A DNA stretch of 60,421 bases, taken from NCBI GenBank assembly GCA_016872495.1, contig VGZT01000009.1, positions 1 through 60,421 of the forward strand, given 5' to 3'. The stretch comes from SAR202 cluster bacterium (GTDB lineage Bacteria > Chloroflexota > Dehalococcoidia > Lucifugimonadales > Lucifugimonadaceae). The notes below the pieces were generated by a model. That model worked only from the letters and a program-made list of their open reading frames with translations. It searched no databases and was not told the DNA's origin. This document shows, one piece after another, positions 53,975 through 60,421 of the stretch (positions are counted from its first letter, which is position 1; every line of letters starts with the position of its first letter). Both the position numbers and the translations under genes were made by a program.

Positions 53975-54003
53975 ATTCTATCTGCGCGGCATGGGATTGT
54001 CGA
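53975..54003 (-). promoter_or_regulatory. Promoter of dcd-ribDE-BA-H
   Basis: Minus strand TCGACA (54003-53998), 17 bases, TAGAAT (53980-53975), 54 bases before the dcd start. No FMN riboswitch signature lies between it and dcd or within the operon. Confidence 0.6.
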
Positions 54004-54011
54004 AAAACCGG

Positions 54012-54039
54012 ACGAGGCGGGCACTGCTGCCCGCCTCGT
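54012..54039 (-). terminator. Intrinsic terminator after the SIMPL gene
   Basis: 12-bp stem ACGAGGCGGGCA / TGCCCGCCTCGT with a four-base loop; in the minus direction followed by CCGGTTTTTCG, giving a U-run. Confidence 0.8.
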
Positions 54040-54056
54040 TCCCTTCAGGCCGTGAC

Positions 54057-55022
54057 CTACTGGATCGAGAACACTACCTGGACGGACGCCGTCAGCTTCA
54101 GCGTGTCGGCACTGATCGGCGTGGGCGCCGACTCGGCGGCCGCCACCCGCATCCGGGCGTAAGGCATATCCTTCTGCACGACCGGCGCCTGCGACCCTAG
54201 CTCGGCGATGTAGATGACGCCGCCGACCTTCACTCCCAGGGCCCGGGCATAGATGCTCGCCTTGGCCAGGGCGTCCTTTGCCGCGAGCTCACGCATCTCC
54301 GCAGCGTACTTGACCGTGTCTTCGACCGTGAACTGGACGTCGTTGACTCGGACCAGGTCACGACCTGCCACGACGGCCGCGTCGATGACCTTGCCAACGT
54401 TGTCCAGGGCGCGGACCTTCACCGCAGCGGTATTGGTCACGATGTAACCGGTCAATTCCTGCTTCCCGTGGTTGCCGTCGGCGCTCTTCACTTCAATCCA
54501 GCGGTACTCCGGCTGGATGTTGAAGTGCTGCGTCGAAATGTCCCTGGCCGCGACGCCGTTCGCCTTGGCCGAGTCGATGATCCTGTTCATCGCCGATGCC
54601 GCCGCGCCGCTGGCTTCAGCCACGGTCTTGGCCCGCGACTCCACCCCCAGGGACAGGATCGCCACATCCGGGCTCACGCTGAGCTCCCCGACTCCGTTTA
54701 TCCAGAGGCCGGTCGGGTTCTGATGCTCCTGTGCGAATCCTAACGAAGGAGAGCGAACCGGGATACCTGAATTCACCGGCACGAGCGCCTCGATGCCCGA
54801 TGACATTCCGCTGAAGCCCGTGGAGCCGCCAGTCGAGGGCCTGGTCTCACTGGCCCCGCCACGGACCCCTTCCGAGGTCGCCACCGAGGTGATGACCGTC
54901 TCTGGTGACCGCGTCGGCACGGCCGGCTTTTCGCTGCTGCATGCCATGGCCGTGATTGCCATGAGCGACACCACGCTCAGTCCGAGGAACACCGTCGACT
55001 TCTTCCACAACTTGCGATTCAT
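54057..55022 (-). CDS. SIMPL (DUF541) domain lipoprotein
   Basis: 321 residues from ATG 55022, four bases after AGGAG. Lipoprotein signal with Cys28 ('MAITAMACSS'), then a Ser/Thr/Gly-rich linker (30-105) and the SIMPL domain: 'LWINGVGELSVSPDVAILSL', 'GVESRAKTVAEASGAAASAM', 'GYIVTNTAAVKVRALDNVGK', 'VNDVQFTVEDTVKYAAEMRE', 'DALAKASIYARALGVKVGG'. Function of SIMPL proteins is not settled; they sit in the periplasm or cell surface. Next to an ECF sigma/anti-sigma pair on the same strand, 207 bases downstream. Confidence 0.88.
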   Translation of the reverse strand: MNRKLWKKSTVFLGLSVVSLMAITAMACSSEKPAVPTRSPETVITSVATSEGVRGGASETRPSTGGSTGFSGMSSGIEALVPVNSGIPVRSPSLGFAQEHQNPTGLWINGVGELSVSPDVAILSLGVESRAKTVAEASGAAASAMNRIIDSAKANGVAARDISTQHFNIQPEYRWIEVKSADGNHGKQELTGYIVTNTAAVKVRALDNVGKVIDAAVVAGRDLVRVNDVQFTVEDTVKYAAEMRELAAKDALAKASIYARALGVKVGGVIYIAELGSQAPVVQKDMPYARMRVAAAESAPTPISADTLKLTASVQVVFSIQ

Positions 55023-55228
55023 CGAGCTCCTACCTTTCCTTGACCAGATCTTTTGACTCTTATTTGTGCAGCGCCCGGGGCTTGCGAGGGGAACCGACCA
55101 CGTCGTGTTTAGACCGACGACCGGGCGCTGCTTGAGATACAGACGAAACCAGCGCCCGAAAAGTTCCCGGAGATCCCACCGATCGCACGCTGGGACCTGC
55201 GATCGGGGCCCTTGTCTCGCCACGGCGG

Positions 55229-56002
55229 CTATGCCCTGCCGGCCCGCCGTCGCAGCGCAAGCACCAGTGCCGAAGACCCGAAGGCAATCGCCACCAGGGC
55301 GAGGGCCAGCTCCAGTTGCCAGAGTGGGAGCAGGACGGCCTCCGAGGGCGCGGTAGCCGGGGCCAGCGCCGTCTCGCCGACGCCAAGCTTATCGGCGGAG
55401 GCCAGAAGCGCCGGCGACCCGTCCGTTGCAGGGTCCTCGGGGGTGCCCGCCGCGGACTTCAGAGCGAATGAGCGCGCGCCCTGCGGCGCGGGGGCGGCGG
55501 ATTCCGGGCCAGCGACCTTTTCGGCCGGTGCCTCGCCCACCGCGGTCGCAGCCATCATGGGCGGAAGTGAAGAGATCGTCGACTCGGCGGCGTTTTCCTG
55601 CCTGGTGAGCATGCCAGACTCCATCAGGTCCCGCGCTCCGCCCGACTGGCCGAGCGTGCCGGCGAGGTTGCCCACCAGGAGCAGTCCAACAGCTACGGCC
55701 GCGGCCGCAGCAGCGAATGCCGGCACCATCGGAGAAGGCCCGCGACGCTCGAGCGGCCTGGCCGGCCCGTAAGCCTGTTCAGGCGTCAGCGCAAACGAGC
55801 GGGGAGCGGAGACCGGTTCCGCCGAGCGGAGCAGGTCGACCGTCGCGCGGGTGCCACCGAGTCGCTGCCTCAAGACCTGGGAAGTCTTGAGTTCGGCGTC
55901 GATTTCTGCACGGCGTGCCTCGTCGAGCAGGCCGTCGACATAGGACGACAGTTCGTCGTCGATCGACGTTCGGCGCCAGAATTTCCAGCTAGAACGCATC
56001 AT
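55229..56002 (-). CDS. Putative membrane anti-sigma factor
   Basis: 257 residues. ATGA overlap with the ECF sigma gene, the usual arrangement for a cognate anti-sigma. N-terminal part 'IDDELSSYVDGLLDEARRAE', 'IDAELKTSQVLRQRLGGTRA' has the anti-sigma (RseA/ChrR-like) helical look but no zinc HxxxCxxC. A first membrane helix (about 92-112, 'VPAFAAAAAAVAVGLLLVG') is followed by an Ala/Pro-rich extracytoplasmic stretch and a second helix near the end ('LALALVAIAFGSSALVLAL'). Could be a substrate of the RseP-type protease encoded at 41303. Confidence 0.78.
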   Translation of the reverse strand: MMRSSWKFWRRTSIDDELSSYVDGLLDEARRAEIDAELKTSQVLRQRLGGTRATVDLLRSAEPVSAPRSFALTPEQAYGPARPLERRGPSPMVPAFAAAAAAVAVGLLLVGNLAGTLGQSGGARDLMESGMLTRQENAAESTISSLPPMMAATAVGEAPAEKVAGPESAAPAPQGARSFALKSAAGTPEDPATDGSPALLASADKLGVGETALAPATAPSEAVLLPLWQLELALALVAIAFGSSALVLALRRRAGRA

Positions 56003-56628
56003 CCGTCCCGTCCGGGCGAAGCTATCTGCTTCTCGCCCTCGGTATCTAGACGGAATTGGGACGGCAAAAGTTCCGGCCTCGTTTGCAGGAAGTCTCGGAG
56101 CTTGCCGCGCCCCCTTGCCACGCGCGACTTCACCGTGCCGATCGACACCTGCATCGTTTCGGCGGCCTCCTCATAGCTGAATCCCTGCACGTCAACCAGT
56201 ACGACCGCAAGCTTCTGGTCGGCCGGCAGAGAGTCCAGCCCGCTACTGATGTGCGAGCCAAGTTCGGCGCGCTCGGCGGCTGACTCGGGCGATTCGGCAG
56301 GCGAAACGAGCCGTATCTCAAACGTAACGACGTTGGCTTCGATCGACTCGGTCTTTCGTCGCTCGCGGCTGCGGAAATAGTCGTAGGTCGCGTTGGTGAC
56401 GATGCGAACCAGCCACGCTTTGAAGCTACCGCCCCGGTAGCTCCTGATGTTCCGGAATGCGGAAATGAAGGCGTCCTGCGCCAGGTCTTCGGCGGCGGCG
56501 CGATTACGCGCCAGGCGCATGGCTACCGCGAACACCTGGTGCTGGTAGGTCTCCACGAGCCGGTTGAAGGCGGGGAGATCGCCCGCCTGCGCGCGCGAGA
56601 TCAGTTGTTGTTCGTCTGGCGCAGTCAC
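55999..56628 (-). CDS. ECF RNA polymerase sigma factor
   Basis: 209 residues, GTG start. Region 2: 'FNRLVETYQHQVFAVAMRLA', 'RNRAAAEDLAQDAFISAFRN', 'FKAWLVRIVTNATYDYFRSR'. Region 4: 'LDSLPADQKLAVVLVDVQGF', 'SYEEAAETMQVSIGTVKSRV', 'ARGRGKLRDFL'. About 30 extra residues after region 4. Directs a regulon probably including itself, the anti-sigma gene and perhaps the SIMPL lipoprotein; no -35 GAAC-type autoregulatory box was clear upstream. Confidence 0.93.
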   Translation of the reverse strand: MTAPDEQQLISRAQAGDLPAFNRLVETYQHQVFAVAMRLARNRAAAEDLAQDAFISAFRNIRSYRGGSFKAWLVRIVTNATYDYFRSRERRKTESIEANVVTFEIRLVSPAESPESAAERAELGSHISSGLDSLPADQKLAVVLVDVQGFSYEEAAETMQVSIGTVKSRVARGRGKLRDFLQTRPELLPSQFRLDTEGEKQIASPGRDG

Positions 56629-56675
56629 GTCAGAGATCGTAGTTCACAGGTTCGGATACCGGGAAAGATCGCACC

Positions 56676-56681
56676 TATAAT
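56676..56681 (+). promoter_or_regulatory. -10 box TATAAT of lepB
   Basis: Perfect TATAAT in the 64-base gap between the divergent sigma gene and lepB. A weak -35 (TTCGGA, 19-base spacer). Transcription would begin near 56688. Confidence 0.55.
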
Positions 56682-56728
56682 TGTAGATACGCTTGCCGCC
56701 GCCGAATCGAAAGGTTGTTGCGCCCGGA

Positions 56729-57289
56729 ATGAAGGTGTTTCGAGAGTTCGCGGAGACGGTCATCGTCGCCGCGCTCATCTTCGTGGCGCTACAGCTCGCC
56801 ACACAGACGTTTCGCATCGTCGGTCCCAGCATGCGCCCTACGCTGATCAGCGGTGAATACGTGCTGGTCAACAAGGTCGTCTACGCGAACGCCGGCCGGG
56901 TTGCCCGCGCAAGCGCGGCGGACGAGGCCGTGGTCGAGCGCCAGTACTTTTTCAGGGCGCCCCAGCGCGGTGATGTCATCGTCTTTCATCCACCGGGCGG
57001 AGAGGAAGCGGATTTCGTGAAGCGGATCGTGGGCGTCCCCGGGGACGAGGTCGACATTCGCGACCGACACGTCTATGTGAACGGCAAGCTGGTCGAGGAA
57101 GCCCTCGAGACCGGCCCCGGCAACACCTTGACCTATCCCGTCGAAGTGCCTCCCGACCAGTACTTCGTGCTGGGAGACAATCGCGCGCAGTCGAACGACT
57201 CCAGGGCGTGGGGCTTTGCACGCGCGGACCAGATCATCGGACGCGTGATGCTCCGCTACTGGCCGATCAGCGACCTCAGGCTGTTCTGA
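56729..57289 (+). CDS. lepB: Signal peptidase I
   Basis: 186 residues from ATG 56729; a TTG at 56693, only about five bases after the predicted transcription start, is an alternative that adds 12 basic residues. One N-terminal helix (about 7-25), catalytic Ser in 'GPSMRPTLISGEYVLVNKV', catalytic Lys in 'DFVKRIVGVPGDEVDI', and 'YFVLGDNRAQSNDSRAWGF'. Cleaves signal peptides at the outer membrane face of the cytoplasmic membrane. Confidence 0.94.
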   Translation: MKVFREFAETVIVAALIFVALQLATQTFRIVGPSMRPTLISGEYVLVNKVVYANAGRVARASAADEAVVERQYFFRAPQRGDVIVFHPPGGEEADFVKRIVGVPGDEVDIRDRHVYVNGKLVEEALETGPGNTLTYPVEVPPDQYFVLGDNRAQSNDSRAWGFARADQIIGRVMLRYWPISDLRLF

Positions 57290-57396
57290 GCGATGCCACG
57301 CTCGTTTCGGCTGATCGTGACATTCTCGGCGCAGGCGATCGCCCTGACCGGCGCGACGCCCGGGAGTAGCGACTAAGCCTGATATCCTCGGCCTGT

Positions 57397-57472
57397 GGGC
57401 CGTTAGCTCAGTTGGCAGAGCAGCAGACTTTTAATCTGAAGGTCGAGGGTTCGATTCCCTCACGGCCCACCA
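57397..57472 (+). tRNA. tRNA-Lys (anticodon TTT)
   Basis: Acceptor GGGCCGT / ACGGCCC, D arm GCTC-AGTTGGCA-GAGC, anticodon loop with TTT, T arm GAGGG-TTCGATT-CCCTC, discriminator A and encoded CCA. Confidence 0.96.
57440..57472 (+). other. Probable attachment site (tRNA-Lys 3' end)
   Basis: The 3' half of tRNA-Lys lies 75 bases from the end of a tyrosine recombinase gene oriented toward it, the usual layout of an integrated element. The second copy of the site is not within the window. Confidence 0.45.
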
Positions 57473-57547
57473 TATCTACGCCAGATATGGCATGGCAACC
57501 CTAGAATCGTAGTCCTTCCGTGTTGGTGGTGCCAATTCCGGTGCCAC

Positions 57548-58702
57548 TTACCCCGCGGAGGCGGTGCCAGCGGGCAGCGCGGACCCGTGGCCGTTGAGCA
57601 GGGCCCCGAGCCTCTCGGCGGCCTCGGCCTGAGCGCCAGGGAGGAATCCCGCGTAAACGCTCAAGGTGAATCCCGCCGTCGCGTGCCCAAGCCGTTGACT
57701 CACCAGATGCACCGGGACGCCGGCGGCCAACATGAGAGTGGCGCTTGAGTGTCTCAGGCCGTGGAGCTTCACGGGGAGGCCGAGCTTCGAAGCGGCGCGT
57801 CGCCACACCCCGCTGAGGGAATCAGGAGCCCACGGTGCGCCCTGCGCGTTGGCGAATACTGGATCGGTGTCTTTGACCTTGCGCCCGAACATCGAGGCGA
57901 TCCGGTCGGCCTCGGCCCGCTGGTCGCGTAGCAGCTCGACGGTGTGCGAGTCGAGGGCTATTGCCCGCCGGGAGCGGTCCGATTTGGGCTCTTTGTAGAT
58001 GGCCTGGCCAGCGATGACGTGATAGGACCGGCGCACGAGCACCCGGCCGTGTTCGAGGTCAACGTCTCGCCACTGGAGGCCGCACAGCTCAGAGCGCCTC
58101 ATGCCCGAGGTCAGCAGCAGCGACAACGGCCGGACGCCCCAGGGCGCTTGCTCCTGCAGGTAAGCGCGGATCCTCTGCCACTCGTCCGGCGAGAGGACCG
58201 CGATCTCACGCCGTGGCACCCGTGGGCGCTCAACGCCTCGAAGCGGCGACTTCCCGATTGCGCCCTGGCGAAGCGCCGCGTTGAAGACCAGGCGCAGGAA
58301 CACGTACACATGGTCCGCGGTCGCAAGCTGGCCCTTCGATGCGAGACGGCCGACGATACCGGAAAGCTCCGCGCCGGTGATCTTCTGGAGCGGTCGAGCG
58401 CCTATCGCGGGGAGCACATGGATATCGAGCATGTTCCGGTACGTGCGGGCCGTCGTTGGTGCGATTGCGGCCGCTTTCGATGGCCACCATGAGGCGATGA
58501 ACGCCGCGAACGTTTCGGGCTGCCGGGCGACATGGCGGCCGGTGTCGAGGTCCGAGGCGATGGCCCGGCCCCGGCGCTGTGCGTCGGTTTTCGAGCCTTC
58601 GAATCGCTCGGAGACGCGCACCCGGCGGCCCTGGTTGTCGGTGCCGGCGCTCACGAACACACGCCATTTGCGCGGACCTAGTTCGACCAGGCTAACGCTC
58701 AT
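57548..58702 (-). CDS. Tyrosine recombinase / phage-type integrase
   Basis: 384 residues from ATG 58702 ('MSVSLVELGPRKWRVFVSAG'). N-terminal arm-binding domain (1-70), core-binding SAM-like domain ('FAAFIASWWPSKAAAIAPTT', 'LDIHVLPAIGARPLQKI'), and catalytic domain with Arg in 'LLTSGMRRSELCGLQWRDVD', Lys-containing 'EPKSDRSRRAIAL', HxxR in 'LHGLRHSSATLMLAAG', and LGH...Tyr in 'LGHATAGFTLSVYAGF'. All RKHRY positions are present. Ends 75 bases from tRNA-Lys and points at it. Confidence 0.94.
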   Translation of the reverse strand: MSVSLVELGPRKWRVFVSAGTDNQGRRVRVSERFEGSKTDAQRRGRAIASDLDTGRHVARQPETFAAFIASWWPSKAAAIAPTTARTYRNMLDIHVLPAIGARPLQKITGAELSGIVGRLASKGQLATADHVYVFLRLVFNAALRQGAIGKSPLRGVERPRVPRREIAVLSPDEWQRIRAYLQEQAPWGVRPLSLLLTSGMRRSELCGLQWRDVDLEHGRVLVRRSYHVIAGQAIYKEPKSDRSRRAIALDSHTVELLRDQRAEADRIASMFGRKVKDTDPVFANAQGAPWAPDSLSGVWRRAASKLGLPVKLHGLRHSSATLMLAAGVPVHLVSQRLGHATAGFTLSVYAGFLPGAQAEAAERLGALLNGHGSALPAGTASAG

Positions 58703-58912
58703 GTAATGCCGCCTTACCGCCAACACATTTGCTCGCGCCATGCGCGGGCCGTCCGGAGTCGGGATGTTCCCAAATGAGAAATCTCGGGTCACGTGGCTTC
58801 ACAAAAACCTTGCTGCTATTGGCGCTCCCGGCAGTGATGGAAACTGCGACCTGCGGTTTAGGAAAGCAACAACTCGCTGGAGATCTGGCGGCGAGTTTGA
58901 ACCCTCGAGGTT

Positions 58913-60097
58913 TCAAGGAACATAGAAGTTCAGTGGATCGACTGTCTCAGCCTCGCATACTGACACGAAACCCCCGTCGGTAGCGCGAGCGTTATTTGAT
59001 GCGCGCACGGCTTCATGGAATAAGTTGAACGACGAAGATCCAATCGTACGCGGACAAATGTGCCAACTGGTGTTGTCAATGCGCCGGGTGTCCTTGTTGA
59101 CCTGAAACTCGAACCGATGGGTGGTCTCGTTCAACGATGTGGCGATCCAGTCGCCCGCCTTCACACGGGCACCCTCGGCAACGTGCACCTTTGCTACATG
59201 GTCATAAACCAGCATCCACACGTCGTCTCCAGCAGAGAGATGGAACTCAAGATCGTTGGGTTCTTGGGTGATGACGCGCGTTATCGTGCCATCCATCGAG
59301 GCGTAGATCTTGGCATTTGCCCGCAATCGATAGGTGTAGTGAGGTAAGTACTTGTATCTGCCGGCAACCCCATCAAACACCTTGTCGGCAAACGACGAGA
59401 AGCAGTAGTAGCGCGCTGTCACCATTGGCTGTCCGGCGTCACAGTTGAGACCCGCGTTGTCGATCGGAGCATGCGTCAGTGTCGGCGGCACGGCAGTCGG
59501 CGTAGGCATTGGAGTTGCCGTCGGCACCGCAGTCGGTCTCGCAGTCGGCGTAGGCATTGGAGTTGCCGTCGGCACCGCAGTCGGTCTCGCAGTCGGCGTA
59601 GGCATTGGAGTTGCCGTCGGCACCGCAGTCGGTCTCGCAGTCGGCGTAGGCATTGGAGTTGCCGTCGGCACCGCAGTCGGTCTCGCAGTCGGCGTAGGCA
59701 TTGGAGTTGCCGTCGGCATCGCAGCCGGAGTCGCAGTCGGCGTCGGCACTGGAGTTGCCGTCGGTATCGCAGTCCGAGTCGCAGTCGGCGTAGGCATGGC
59801 CGTGGCGGTCGGCGTTGCCGCAGGGGACGGCATGCTGGTCGGGATGGCGGCCGCGGTCGCTGCCCGGAGAGCTGAAACAGTCGCAGCGAGCGAAACCTCG
59901 ATCGTCGCTGCGATGTTCGGCGTCGGGCTGAGCGTTGGGCTTGGCAGTGCTTTAGCGATCGCGGCCTGGACGGTCGCATCGGTGTCGGCAGTCGGAGGCA
60001 GCGTTGCGAACGCCTGCGTGGGAGGTTGCGGCGGGGCGCATCGCACCGCCAGCAGACAGACGGTCAACACAATGCACGCGGCAGCGATTCGACTCAT
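58913..60097 (-). CDS. Pro/Thr-repeat exported protein with degenerate M23-like domain
   Basis: 394 residues from ATG 60097 (ATG 60109 is an alternative). Signal peptide ends near Cys20 ('VCLLAVRCAPP'); Arg before the Cys is unusual for a lipobox. Then an Ala/Thr helix, then about 110 residues of Pro/Thr repeats: a 16-residue unit (e.g. 'PTAVPTATPMPTPTAR') four times identical plus two diverged. The C-terminal 190 residues resemble a LytM/M23 sandwich ('AKIYASMDGTITRVI', 'VWMLVYDHVAKVHVAEGARV', 'KAGDWIATSLNETTHRFEFQ') but the HxH of the zinc site reads HRF, so it is probably not a peptidase. Six Cys in the tail could form disulphides. Confidence 0.75.
   Translation of the reverse strand: MSRIAAACIVLTVCLLAVRCAPPQPPTQAFATLPPTADTDATVQAAIAKALPSPTLSPTPNIAATIEVSLAATVSALRAATAAAIPTSMPSPAATPTATAMPTPTATRTAIPTATPVPTPTATPAAMPTATPMPTPTARPTAVPTATPMPTPTARPTAVPTATPMPTPTARPTAVPTATPMPTPTARPTAVPTATPMPTPTAVPPTLTHAPIDNAGLNCDAGQPMVTARYYCFSSFADKVFDGVAGRYKYLPHYTYRLRANAKIYASMDGTITRVITQEPNDLEFHLSAGDDVWMLVYDHVAKVHVAEGARVKAGDWIATSLNETTHRFEFQVNKDTRRIDNTSWHICPRTIGSSSFNLFHEAVRASNNARATDGGFVSVCEAETVDPLNFYVP
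59497..59784 (+). repeat. 48-bp tandem repeat array (six units)
   Basis: Units at 59497, 59545, 59593 and 59641 are identical; 59689 and 59737 are diverged; a seventh partial unit follows. 48 bp equals 16 codons, so unit number changes would keep the reading frame of the lipoprotein. Confidence 0.95.
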
Positions 60098-60151
60098 CGG
60101 CCATCCCATTCGCGAACGCGATCCGGAGACGATCGCACGAATTTGTCCCAG

Positions 60152-60421
60152 TCAATAGTGTATTCGCAGCCTTCGGGTCGTTTGCAACGGAAAGTTCTCA
60201 CGTTTGCCCCGATAAGCGAACTCGACGCGGATCCGTTTCAGTGGGAAGGGACGGAAGAATTGGCGCGTTGCCCTAGTTGGGCGGGAACGGTTGCGGCTCT
60301 TGAAGTTCATTCGAATCTCACACGCGTAGCAGTAGGCCGTTGCATACGTCTTTCGGGTGTGGTTACGGGAATCCTTGCCTTGTCCGCCGAGAACAATCGC
60401 GGAAATACCTTGCCCGCAGGC
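60152..60421 (-). CDS. Possible 3' end of an unknown gene (runs off the window)
   Basis: An open minus-strand frame of 89 codons from the window edge to TGA at 60154-60152, rich in Arg and aromatic residues ('KTYATAYCYACEIRMNFKSR', 'FFRPFPLKRIRVEFAYRGKR'). No family recognised; it may be chance, but no other frame in this stretch is open that long. GC at third positions is lower than in the core genes, as for the neighbour. Confidence 0.25.
   Translation of the reverse strand, partial: ACGQGISAIVLGGQGKDSRNHTRKTYATAYCYACEIRMNFKSRNRSRPTRATRQFFRPFPLKRIRVEFAYRGKRENFPLQTTRRLRIHY

Noticed and set aside
53922-54011. Possible FMN riboswitch upstream of dcd-ribD
   Set aside because: The conserved FMN-element blocks (AGGGGCGGGGTGAAAxxCC-like, and the 3' CGGCGG parts) are not found on the minus strand here.
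59497-59784. Regular repeats considered as a CRISPR array
   Set aside because: Units are contiguous without unique spacers, are 48 bp (16 codons), and lie inside an open reading frame.

Overview
The window is high-GC bacterial chromosome. The core block rpsB-tsf-pyrH-frr-uppS-cdsA-dxr-rseP-ispG-proS-nusA-rnpM-infB, several lipoproteins with short cytoplasmic-membrane signal peptides, the absence of any LPS or outer-membrane genes, frequent TTG and GTG starts, ferredoxin-type 2-oxoacid oxidoreductase genes and a bacterial cytochrome c maturation set fit an uncultured Chloroflexota (Dehalococcoidia-like) genome. This assignment is inference from gene content and style; no 16S gene is present to settle it.

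Left part (1-13.8 kb) is accessory and scarred. A DrrAB-type ABC exporter is dead (in-frame stops, deletions) and is interrupted by an AT-rich segment carrying one intact SAM methyltransferase. tRNA-Phe follows, with a truncated acetyltransferase beside it. Then comes a complete branched-chain amino acid (or similar) uptake operon livK-H-M-G-F on the minus strand, a decayed IS3-family element, an orphan ZnuA-type metal-binding lipoprotein, a serine-hydrolase relic and a large alpha/beta hydrolase.

Middle part (13.8-35.5 kb) is metabolic. It holds a BioD/DRTGG-like ATPase, PcrA-type helicase, a fatty-acyl module (two MaoC-type hydratases plus a tandem double short-chain dehydrogenase), a penicillin acylase family enzyme, GNAT and Nudix genes, KorAB 2-oxoacid:ferredoxin oxidoreductase, PlsY, a ccmABCDE cytochrome c maturation operon with a non-canonical CcmE, an amidohydrolase, a fumarylacetoacetate-hydrolase family protein, CcdA and a LuxR-type regulator with a degenerate receiver.

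Right part (35.5-57.5 kb) is housekeeping. The plus-strand run from rpsB to infB carries translation, isoprenoid (MEP: dxr, ispG; then uppS) and phospholipid (cdsA) genes, with a terminator-like leader before nusA and no rimP. Converging on it is the minus-strand dcd-ribD-ribE-ribBA-ribH operon. Then come a SIMPL-domain lipoprotein, an ECF sigma/anti-sigma pair, and signal peptidase I.

The window ends (57.4-60.4 kb) in the start of an integrated element: tRNA-Lys, a tyrosine recombinase facing it, and a lipoprotein with perfect 48-bp repeats and a degenerate LytM/M23-like domain. The most interesting points are the CXXXY-type CcmE, the Asp-less receiver regulator, the altered zinc site of RibD, the dead transporter replaced by a foreign methyltransferase, the double SDR fusion, and the repeat lipoprotein in the tRNA-Lys island.
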